From NCBI RefSeq assembly GCF_011397635.1, contig NC_064758.1:17514513-17578512 (forward strand): a DNA stretch of 64,000 nucleotides, in the 5' to 3' direction. The translations under genes and the position numbers were made by a program. Below are positions 11,871-21,958 of the stretch, one piece after another (position 1 is the first letter of the stretch; each line of letters opens with the position of its first letter). Below the pieces are notes generated by a model. It did no database searches. It had not been told where the DNA came from and worked only from the letters and a program-made list of their open reading frames with translations. The stretch is from Epinephelus fuscoguttatus (lineage: Eukaryota; Chordata; Actinopteri; Perciformes; Serranidae).

Positions 11871-14086
11871 ACATCTTTTCATCTTACATCTTTACAAACA
11901 GTGGTTTGCTGCTAAATGAATGCTCTGAATGTTGCATACACAACTTTTAATTAGACACTAAAATATATAGGCACATTGATTTGAATCAAATCAGAGGTCC
12001 TTTTACTACACTTCATTAAACAAACCCTATACTGTTATTTGCAAATACACAGAAGTAATATTTTGACATGTTTTTAGAGTTCTGCTCTGGATACAAGAGG
12101 CAGGGACAGTCTAGTGAGAGCAGCTAGGTTATTTAGATTTTTCCAGTTTCATCATAAATGTTGTTAGAGCCATTTGTAAAATATTTAGAAACATATTTTC
12201 ATGTATTTAATTTGCTGAAGATAGTCTCAGTGTAGCATGCTTAATACTGACCGATAAGCTGGGTAATCGTGTAGTCATCTCTAGTTTCTGAGTGTTTAAA
12301 AGGCATGACGTATTTTGCCTGTGTTTGGTAGATTTTCTGTTGAAGCTATGGAGCCTTGACAGCACACTAGTCTTTGACTGTGCTAATTATAGTCATGTAA
12401 GATGTTTTAGGTACCGTTTTCACTTTGTATTTCAAGAACAGGAAGTTTTCAGTAAACATTTTAAAAGGAAGAACACGGACTAAGGAGTTTTACTGAAGCA
12501 CGCGTCAGCTATATGCTTGGTCTCTATAGCTTAAGTGGGCATTTTCAAGAAATAGACGGAGCCACACTTAGAAATGTTTAGCACTGACAAGCCCACTGGC
12601 CCTCATACGCTGACACACACACTCACTGATTAGATTTACTCTTACCAACACGACCTTGCATGTAATTCAGCTTACATACTAATCTGTCATTAATTGATGT
12701 CGTTGTCACTGCAGCGGTGTCGTCAAACTGAAAGCAGTTTCACTGACAGTCAAAGCATTGACAGTTGGAGTGATGGCCCCTTCTTCTGGTTAGTTTTCAG
12801 ACTTTAAAAACCCTTTAGTCTTCACAGGGTCAGACATAACGGACTTATGCTGAGTAGTCAGACTCTGTTCAAACTCACACATTTTAAATTTGGATTTCAG
12901 TGGAGATCCCAACGTTTCATCATTACTAAGTATGTCAGGCTGGAATTTTTGTAAATGTGTAGCCTATGAAATTACACCCGAGACATCTACTGTGTGTGTT
13001 TTTATTTGGTGGAAATGTGAAACATATGAGATTGTAAAAGTGGAATTAGCCTACACTCGAGCAGAGAGTTAAAGTATCTTTTCAGGCTGAGAATAAATAC
13101 TTCATGTTGGTGATAGGAAATTATTTTTCATGGAGCAGACGTTGGCGGTTATTGCTTTCTAGTACTGTTAGACATTATAGCATTATTGTTTACATGACAG
13201 GTGATTACCTCTACCTATTTACCCATATTAGTCTGTGGCTTTTTTACATGATTTGCGAATTTGTTAGGATACTATTTTTTTTCTATTGATACACTAATTT
13301 GTTACAATACTATAAAAACAATGTGAATCCAATTCCTAAGTAAAAAACATACAGAATCACATACAGACTAACCTTATCACCAGAAAAATATTTGGCATTG
13401 AACATTTCTGTGAACCACGTATACATTTCATTTCACGTTACTGTGCAGCAAATACACTGAAACTTTACATTTCAACAACGCTGTGGTTAATATGTGGTTT
13501 TGTCTAGGCACAAAACCCACCTGGTTAAGGTTAGGAAATATCATATTTTGGCTCATCATACCCCATTTGGGGAGCTTTCCTGGGAGCAAAAGCAAATATG
13601 TTTCGGTAAAGAACAGTCATTTTCTGTGCCTAAATAGCTGCTGGAAAAACAACGATGGGTTGTCATGCCCTCGACCATCCCCTCCACCTGCCAGTGAGTC
13701 AACTTATATATTGCCTTACTTTACAAACTTTGATATAATACGTGTAAAACAATGCAATGCCAATATTTTCTTCTGGCCACTGGGCTGAGACTTTATATCA
13801 TGATTATATAGTCTAAGTGCATTTTCACTGACCTTACTGAGCATGTCCACTTTCAGGTACATACATGCCTTAAAGCTGTTCACTCAGAGACTCACAGACA
13901 CACACACTCACACACTTATTCCTACACTCATACAGCAGATTCATATAGGACTCTTATGGGATTATGAGCTAATCAGCAGTGTATGTTAGTCAGCTAGCGG
14001 TCAAAGGGGCCGTCATAAGTCTGCTTAATCACTAACCGGCTTAATAGGATATTAATCATTCTACACGCTGCACAGGAAGGTGTTTG

Positions 14087-14088
<2 letters not shown>

Positions 14089-14140
<52 letters not shown>
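14089..14140. repeat. (GT)n microsatellite
   Basis: Fifty-two uninterrupted bases, followed by a purine-rich zone. Confidence 0.97.
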
Positions 14141-14142
<2 letters not shown>

Positions 14143-14734
14143 TTGAGGGGGGTTGTTAAATAGAGGAGAGAAGCACTAAGGAGAGAAGACGGAGAGGAAA
14201 ACAAGAATGGAAAGCGTAGGAAGAGGCCGAGACAGTTAAGTAGACAGAACGACAGATTTAGTAATCTGAGAGTAACGGGGAGATGAAGACAGAGCATGAC
14301 ACTCGAGTGGGAGCAACAAACAAAACAAAAGGTCACAAATAAGAAAACTGCAGGCCGTCATGATCAATTTCAAATTGCTTCCTGCATGTTATATTTGGGA
14401 TGACTGATATGTAAGCTAGCATGTGATTCATGTGAAATATGAACACGAGCTGGCAGCGATGTCAGAGACACGTGCAGAATAACAAAATACATCACATTAT
14501 TTCATGACCTTGCACTTTTCCTGTTTGTTGGAACACATTTCAGTTGCGGCCTGTTTTTGAGAGTCTATAAAGATAAGGAAGAGTCTCAACAAAATATGTT
14601 AAGTATTAAGTAGTTTCACGATTTTATTGAGAGCTTTTTTAAAATTATTTTTTAAAAAATTACAATATATTTATTTCTGCAGGATGATGAGAAGCTCTGT
14701 TGTGGTTTCTCCCAATTTATTTCTCCACTTTTAA

Positions 14735-15660
14735 AGGGAAATTTCGGTTTATTTCAACCTGTCTCCTATCGTCATAAATGTGTTTCAAGTGACTAGTGAC
14801 ATAAAAATAATAGTTAGCGTGTTAGCCGTTAGCCTAGATACAGCCAGGGTGCATAGTAGCGTCAGACCTGTTAAAATGTAAGTGAACGGGCATACTTCAA
14901 GTGCAAAGTTAGTCCACTAAACAAGCTTTTTTTCCACAAAGACCGCCTCATCACTGTAAAAAATTTTCATGTTAAATTACAGTAAAGTACTGGCAGCTAC
15001 AGTTGCCAGCTTGAAACTGTTATTATACGGTGTACCTACTGTGATCTACAGCAACAGTTTATTACTGTAAAAAATATTACAGTATTGTGCTGTATATAAA
15101 ATACACTTTACAGTATAATACTGTCAGCTGCTTGGTTGCCGTTATACTGTTATTTTACAGTTCCTACTGTATTCTCCATAAACAATTTATTACTGTAAAA
15201 TATATTAAATACTGTAGAACCCCTGAAAGCACAGAAATCGCTCAGACAAGAGATAGCCTTACAACATTAGGCATTTATTAAAGCTGAAAATTTTCAATAT
15301 CCATAAAATCCATAAAAACATCATTACTTGTGCTGAACAGCATCTCATATTCCTTTTTTCTGTAACTATAACAAGAGATGGCTAACATTACATTTATTAC
15401 CTTTTGTATTGTCTGGTTTGACTGTTTGTAAAGCATCAAGTACAAATTATCAGTATTTATTTGAGCCAGAATACACTGACAAAGAGCTTCATGAAATTGA
15501 AGAACGGAGGAGGAGAGAGAGAGAGGCGCAACAGGTAGAGGACGAGAGAGGAGGAATGGCTGGGAATGGGAATAATGCTAACTATTATTTTTATGTTACT
15601 AGTCACTTGAAACAGATTTAGGCCGATAGGAGACAGGTTGAAATAAACCGAAATTTCCCT
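14735..15660. mobile_element. TTAA-flanked DNA element, 926 bp, with long inverted repeats
   Basis: The ends are AGGGAAATTTCGGTTTATTT and its complement at 15641-15660, with similarity continuing for about 85-90 bases, including ACCTGTCTCCTATCG and GTTTCAAGTGACTAGT. TTAA lies on both sides (14731-14734 and 15661-15664), the target used by piggyBac and Kolobok elements. An open frame at 15409-15621 encodes EPEYTDKELHEIEERRR and more basic/acidic residues, resembling the start of proteins carried by teleost repeats. No transposase is present, so it is non-autonomous. Confidence 0.75.
14952..15240. mobile_element. AT-rich ACTGTAAAA-type MITE inside the TTAA element
   Basis: Between the long inverted repeats of the 926-bp element is a different stretch, rich in ACTGTAAAAAAT and TTACAGTA motifs on both strands (for example 14955, 15062, 15192 and their complements). 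This looks like a small MITE or several stem-forming units inserted there. Borders are approximate. Confidence 0.4.
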
Positions 15661-16191
15661 TTAACTTTTAACTTGAAGAATTCAGAGCTGTATTATCTGT
15701 TGACTGTAAAGTGTGGTGGCCAGAACAAGTTTTTGATCCAATCTGATATGAAAATGTATTTAAGTCATTTTTTTGGTGAAAATCCATTGACAATAAAATG
15801 TTGAGCTTGCGAGGATTTATCATGTATTTATCATATTGGCAAATTCTGAATGAAGCATTAAAATATAAGTTACGTGCAACTTGAAGGAAATCAGTTGTGC
15901 CCCTGATGGAAAGTAGCTCATAGCTAAATCTGATACAGAGCATCTCTGCTTTTTGTTTGAGAGTAATGTTTTTTAGGACATGGCCCCTGACACATAAATG
16001 TAATGAAATAAACATTGGATGGATGGACCCTCCCACTTGTAAGCTCCCGCCCCCACATCTCTCCACCCATCCACAATCCTCCCATCCATCCATCCATTCA
16101 TCCATCATCTCTCTTTCCCCTCTCTCTGCAACCTCCACTCATTTACTGACGACTAATCCACTGCCCAGCTTAATCCCTCAACCTCCACCCG

Positions 16192-16216
16192 CACACACAC
16201 ACACACACACACACAC
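16192..16216. repeat. (CA)n microsatellite, short
   Basis: About 25 bases of CA within a pyrimidine- and CA-rich stretch (16020-16260). Confidence 0.93.
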
Positions 16217-16775
16217 TTTCTCTCTCCTCCTGCACACTCAGTCCCTCACACTCACACACAATCTCTTATATAAAATAAAACGCATACTCAAATACACAGT
16301 ACCACAGATCTCACAAACTCATGAAGATCAGTGACTTTCTCTCATGAAAACACACATTCAACAACAGCCATGAATGATATCTTTCACTTTTATGAATGGA
16401 ATGAAATTCTTATTTAAAACACAGGGACAGAACTGGCAGCTAGCAACCTGAAAGGTTCAGTTTAAAATGGGTCATGTTTTATGAACTTGATACATCCATA
16501 CATACATTTCAGGCAGCCACTGAGTTCCTCTTGAAAATCAAGCACAAAGACCAAACAGTTGATCAGAAATATAAAGTAGAGCGAGACTGATACTGTGCAT
16601 TTTTGGGGCGATGTTGATACCAATATTAGGGAATAAAAATCCCAACCACTGAAGTTCTAAGATATCGAATGTCATTATCAGCACTTCCTGAAAGAAAGCC
16701 ACAGTCAATCTGTAAGACATCACTCTCATTGGACTATTAGCAGAAACAAGCATTTTCAGTGACAGACATCAGGAA

Positions 16776-17820
16776 ATGGAGATCTTGAAGAATCACAAAC
16801 ACACCATAGACCTCTTCGAGATGTTTGAGAATGAGTTCAGGGTCCTTTGCAGCGACTATGACGCCCTCCAGCTGGAGATTGCGGTGATAAAACTGCATCA
16901 CACAAACAAACTCTCAGTAGAGAAGATGAAGAAAACAACCCTGAGTCAAGAAATTGACCAGCTCAAGAAAAAGAGTCGACAAAGTGATCAGCGTGAAGGC
17001 AGTCTCCTTCTCAGCAGTGGAGACGTCTGGTCAGCACCTCCAGGTCAAGTGTTCTGCTAAATACCAGATATTCCACTGAACTCAAAATGGAGAAGTTCTC
17101 TCCAAAAAATGATGGAGCTCAACCACTAGCTCCAGATAGAGAGGGACCTGAGGGCCAAGGCAGAGGCCAAAGCAAGCGAGGCTGTTGACACTGCAGGTGA
17201 ACTTGTGTGGAAACTGGAGGAGATGCACAACTTTTCAGATGAGCATTCAGTTACAATACAGATGCCTTGAGGGCCCAGGCAGAGGCTGACCAATCTGAGG
17301 CAATCGAGGTTGCAGAGGTACTTTGCAAGGGTCCTCAAGTTGTCACAAAGTGCTCTGATAATGCCCTGCAGAGGTTCACCACAATGGAGAAGAGCACTAA
17401 AAACCAGCCAGCAGGTACATGACAGAGAAGAAAGTAAAGGACAATCTCCAACAGGAAATTGTGGAGCTGCCCAAGAAGCAAAATGACCCGAGGGACCAGA
17501 ACAAGACAGCCAGCCTAGGGGACTTTGAGATCCTGGAAGCTCTTTGCCAAGAATGGGCAGAGTTGAAAAGTGTCTCCAAGGAGCATTCAGCTAAAAGGCA
17601 GACTTTTGCCACCATCTGGAAATGGAAAGAAAGAAACAAAGAGGTCTCTGCCTTATCATGGCTCCTTCAAATGCTCGAGGAGGAGATGGAGTTGAGGGCC
17701 TGGGCAGAAACTGACAAACTCAAGGCTACTGGAGTTGGGGAGATACTTTGCCAAAAACTGGAGAAGTTTGCTCAAGATCCCAAGAAGGTAAAGCAAGGTC
17801 TGATGCCAAGACAGTGACAC
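16776..17820 (+). pseudogene. Decayed intronless coiled-coil gene copy
   Basis: One frame runs from an ATG at 16776 through FEMFENEFRVLCSDYDAL and Glu/Lys/Leu-rich heptads, but is cut by TAA (17058), TAG (17127) and TGA (17268). It resumes in a second frame at about 17261 (RAQAEADQSEAIEVAEVLC) and in a third from 17419 to a TGA at 17815-17817 (MTEKKVKDNLQQEIVEL to KVKQGLMPRQ). Phrases recur: LRAKAEA at 17149, LRAQAEAD at 17267, LRAWAETD at 17693, and EHSxK/T at 17238 and 17579. This suggests a tandem coiled-coil repeat. No intron is evident, and AATAAA followed by an A-rich stretch lies at about 17911-17930, so a processed pseudogene is possible. It is antisense to the host gene cacna1d. I do not recognise the parent gene. 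Confidence 0.5.
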
Positions 17821-18526
17821 CCAGAGGGAAGTGAAGACCTGCTTCATTCTGTCTTTCTTTCCTCTTATGACTTTGTTTTTCTTGAATTACAAAATGTGAA
17901 TTCTCTGAAAAATAAATAATTAAAAAAGAATAATTGCAAATCAGGTGTGTTGACAGGACAAAGCTGGACATATGTATTGACTTTAGTCTTAAATTACTCA
18001 AACATCATTTCTGCATTATATACTATATAAAAAATCATTATGTCATTACAGTTCAGGCAACAATATATCTATGATTGAATAATGTCAGACAAAAAAAAAA
18101 AATCAGTCCGCTCTAATGTAAAGTATAAGCATTTGTGCTTAACAGGCTAAAACATACAAAAGCACCATTGCAGGGCGATTTAAAAGCTGTAGCATAAAAT
18201 CTAATTCACTGAGCAGCAAACACCAGAAACCACAACTGATTAAGGCTTAATCTGGAGAATTACTTAAGTGATTTAATGATTTAATGATTTAATTACCACT
18301 TTCTGGTAATTTCTATTGCAAGTTCATGTGAGGACTTCTTTTAGCTGCCATAGCTGTGTCCCCAAGCTGTCTATTTCTCTTCCTCTTTCCCATCCTTTGC
18401 TATGAAGGAGCCGATCAAACAACACCTACACGCTTTCTAAAAAAGGATGGAGCAGTAGTTGTGGAAATACTACTGTGGTGAGAGAGTTAACCCGTGTTCC
18501 CCACAACTTGAATGAGGTTTTTTTTT

Positions 18527-18560
<34 letters not shown>

Positions 18561-19489
18561 TTATGGCCTCTATCAAATAAATACTGTTAATGGTCTTAAT
18601 AATAAGTCACATGCAAATATGTTTGCTCACACTGCAACAAACTGAAGTGGTGCATTTAGCCATGTGTGGCACATTTTGCCTCAAATGTGTGTTTGGAGCA
18701 AAATGGGCATAAAAGTGGACAGAAGAGAAATGGATTATGCTGCAGGAGTGGTTTGAGAGGTTTCTTCAGACACTTTGATACTTTTAAAATACTAGGTTTG
18801 AGTGCAGCATTCCTTTTACATTTAAAAGACCACTTTCATTAGCTTTCCGTATTTGAGCAGAATTTGAGCAAAATGTTTCGCAGCATTTTGAAAGCATTTT
18901 CCAGAAGCAAAATATTTCTTATTAAAAAGCAAAATGTATTTCCATCCAAAGTGTCATGCCTGAAATGAACTCTTTCACACATTCAGTGGCTGCTATCAAA
19001 TGTGCACCTGGCAAAAAGTGCATTTATCAACTGAACTCAATTTTATATGAGATCAAATTATGTGCTCTGTATAAAAAATGAAAGATCAAGAACGACACTC
19101 CATGTCCTGCAAGCACCTACCTCGTAAACTACCACTTTTATGTAAGACCATATCAACAACAACCACAGTAAAACGAGAACAGTCAGTCTCCATCAACATT
19201 ACACAATAATTTCATTTTAACAACTCCGATGAAATATTAATAATGACCAAACAAATACTTAGCAAAGAAAGAATATAAATTCATGACAAAGTACAGATGA
19301 CTGGACATCTCTGAAAGCAGAAAAGAGCAATGTGGCATGTGACTCTTACAGAGATGCAAAAAGCTGCACACACAAACACACACGCAGACTGTACATTGTG
19401 CAGCGAGTGATGACTTGGACAGCGTGAATAATCCCCATCTGTTTAGGGAACATGCTACATTCCTCTGTGTCCGTCTCTCACTATGACAA

Positions 19490-19495
<6 letters not shown>

Positions 19496-19524
<29 letters not shown>
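19496..19524. repeat. (CA)n microsatellite, short
   Basis: About 28 bases of CA with an AA interruption afterwards. Confidence 0.93.
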
Positions 19525-19531
<7 letters not shown>

Positions 19532-20214
19532 ATATAAACAGACACAATCCCCTCTGAAGCTAAAAGGGTCCCTTGCAAGCCTCAAAGAAAAACGCAAATG
19601 TTTGCACTGCATGACAAAGTCCTCTGAGGACACTGCTACAGTTGCAGGATTAAACTACTACCACAGAAATTATACTGCTCTTTTGGCAATAAAATCTGCG
19701 GAGTAATTACTTTAGGTGAAGTAAAGTGCATAGACACAAAAATGTACTAGTGTACAAGCTTTCCTGTAGATCATTTTCATCTTAATTTGGGTTATTTATT
19801 CCAGCTTTGTCTACTATTGTCTTGTACAAATACAAAAAATCTAGCTCTAAAGGCCAAGTTTTGGAGTTAACAACAACAAGAGAATCCAATAATAAATTGT
19901 TGACTGAGCTAATAAACCCGATGACAGAAATCTATGTCAAAAAATGAACTGTGTAAGTGAAATATTCCTTTAAGTGAACTTACCATTCATAAATTTGTAA
20001 AACTGATTCATGACCAATTCAAACAATGGGACACTGTGGTGAGAGGTCAATCAAGCACAGTCATTACGCCCTAATACAGACCTGGAAAGAGGTCTAATCA
20101 AGCAAGAGAAGTGGAAACACCTGTCCAACAAACTAAAAACTACGTTTGTTACCTATAATCACTACAAGACACATGAATTCAGCCCGAGCTTTCTCCACCA
20201 CTGACACAGTGCAA

Positions 20215-20412
20215 ACAGTGAGGGAGCAGCCTGGTAATGCAAGCTGCTAATATGTCAGCATCACTTTCAGGGCCCTGGTTGTGTGCACGCTGGCTCACTG
20301 CCATGACTTACTGGCACACTTGAACAGAACAGAGCCATCGTTACTGTTGTTACTTTCATCCGTGCTTCACCTACAATGATGAGTGAAAATCTGCTGTGAG
20401 AAAGGCCTCTGA
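20215..20412. repeat. Partial copy of the 1765-2878 element
   Basis: TTTCAGGGCCCTGGTTGTGT, GCACGCTGGCTCACTGCCAT and AGAGCCATCGTTA match the corresponding block at about 1870-1950. The right end CTGCTGTGAGAAAGGCCTCT matches the end of that element. The middle is deleted. Confidence 0.5.
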
Positions 20413-20504
20413 GTAACAAGTTGTTGTTTCATAGATTCAAGTTTGCTGATTCTCATGCTTTGGACACAGTGACACACAAGGTTTTCACCTGACAGCAGCA
20501 AAAC

Positions 20505-20757
20505 ATTTATTCATTCATTCATTTTTATCATTCTTATCCTATTCACGTTGGTGAAAGGGGCTGGAGCTTATCCCAGCTGACATTGTGTGAGCGAGAAGCG
20601 GGGTACACTATGGACAGGTCGCCAGACTATCACAGGGCTGACACATAGAGACAGACACACTCAGATTTACACTAACAGGCAATTTAAAGTTACCATTTAA
20701 CCTAACCCACATGCCCACACTGACACAGGGAGAACATGCAAACTTCACACAGAAGGG
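20505..20757 (-). mobile_element. RTE/Rex3-like LINE 3' end, inverted
   Basis: (ATTC)n at 20508-20522 is followed by TTATCCTATTCACGTTGGTG, then GGGGCTGGAGCTTATCCCAG, GACAGGTCGCCAGACTATCA and AGGGAGAACATGCAAACTTC. This is the widespread teleost sequence that, read on the other strand, ends in a tetranucleotide tail, as in RTE/Rex3 retroposons. It is 5'-truncated and non-coding. Family assignment is from memory of the motif. Confidence 0.5.
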
Positions 20758-21076
20758 CCCAAGCCAACCAGCACACAGATACAACAATAGATTTCTTACT
20801 CTTAACTATTTACACAGTAATAATCCAAGTAAAAAATGCAGTGGATTTCAACAAGAACATAGTTTGAGTGTAATAAACGAGTTGGGTTTTTACATTATAT
20901 TGTATTGAATGATAATAATTATTATTTTGTTAATACTTTGACGCTGTCAGATCACACTGTAATTATTGAGGCAGCAAAACAAGCAGGTTCTCATCTCTCA
21001 CTGCCTCCCATATCTTTTCACCTCAGTGCCGCTCTTGTGCCATGGGGAGCTGCTGTGACACGGAGAGGGATGACCC

Positions 21077-21081
<5 letters not shown>

Positions 21082-21149
<68 letters not shown>
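21082..21149. repeat. (GT)34 microsatellite, 700 bp from the cacna1d IS1 exon
   Basis: Sixty-eight uninterrupted bases of GT. In cacna1d orientation it lies about 700 bases downstream of the IS1 exon. Confidence 0.97.
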
Positions 21150-21150
<1 letters not shown>

Positions 21151-21852
21151 AACAAAACAATGAAACCCGACACATCCATCCAAATATTGCCGGGAAAGCC
21201 CTCTGACGCAATCCACACGTCAAGCCAATCACACACATGCAAAGGTGTTGTGTCTAGGCTTTGTGTGTCATCTGGCTGATGACAAATAGTGGCACAAGCA
21301 GCTAGCAGTGCAGTGCATGTGTGAAAAAACTAAACTATCCACATGGCTTGAGAACACCGGGGTTAAGTAAGAAAATATAACAGTATCTTTTTTACTCAAA
21401 CAAATTCAAGTGCTGAGGCGTTGACAACATGCAACACCAAGCTCGTTCTGAATGTTCTCACTACTTCTCACCAGCTAACTAAAACGGCACTTTGTTAATT
21501 CAGTTCTTCCTGATCTTCCTATTTCTACTGCTTTTTACAGGTTATTAAAAGCTCCAATACACTATCACAAGTTCTTTTCACAACCCAACTCAACTCAACA
21601 CACTTTCTGACAACTAAAAATATTTTTGTCCAGTGTGTTACTTCCAACTCCTAACCAAACCTTTGAATTCTCTCTAACATCCTGATCTGTACCATCACAC
21701 AGTATATCCTGCTGTCATGCACATTTTACAACAACAGGGATATATACGTGGCAGTAGCGTGTAATGACAAATGTACAATATACTTGCTCAAACCCCAGGA
21801 CAGTTTCCCAGTATATCACCAAGCCTTGTTTCTGTATTCTCCAGACACTCAC

Positions 21853-21958
21853 CAGTTCTTGGTTGGTAGAGTTGGAGTCGTCTCCGGGGAAAGGGATGTA
21901 GATGGCTAAGGCCACACAGTTGGCAAAAATAGACAGCAGTATAAAGATATCAAATGGT
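21853..21958 (-). CDS. cacna1d: cacna1d coding exon 3 (transmembrane helix IS1)
   Basis: The 106-bp exon has a TTTTCCCAG acceptor and a GTGAGT donor on the minus strand. It completes Lys163 and encodes helix IS1 and the start of the IS1-S2 loop, ending SNSTNQEL. The length fits the Cav1 family exon as I know it. The loop reads IPFPGDDSN; Cav1 channels usually have IPFPEDDSN, so a conserved Glu is Gly here (codon GGA). Confidence 0.93.

Larger units (their letters stand above)
1..21852 (-). other. Large cacna1d intron 3 (right part), repeat-rich, no exon found
   Basis: The segment lies downstream of the IS1 exon in cacna1d orientation. I searched by eye on the minus strand for the next exon (EKVEYAFLIIFTVE, NGWNLLDF) and did not find it. 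What is present: microsatellites, at least five DNA-transposon copies, an RTE-like tail and a coiled-coil pseudogene, each listed separately. Stretches without a listed feature, such as 10500-11490, 12000-14000 and 18000-19480, show nothing recognisable. Confidence 0.6.

Noticed and set aside
16538..16753. 71-codon minus-strand frame next to the coiled-coil pseudogene
   Set aside because: No domain recognised. The sequence looks like an unclassified repeat, and nothing supports coding.
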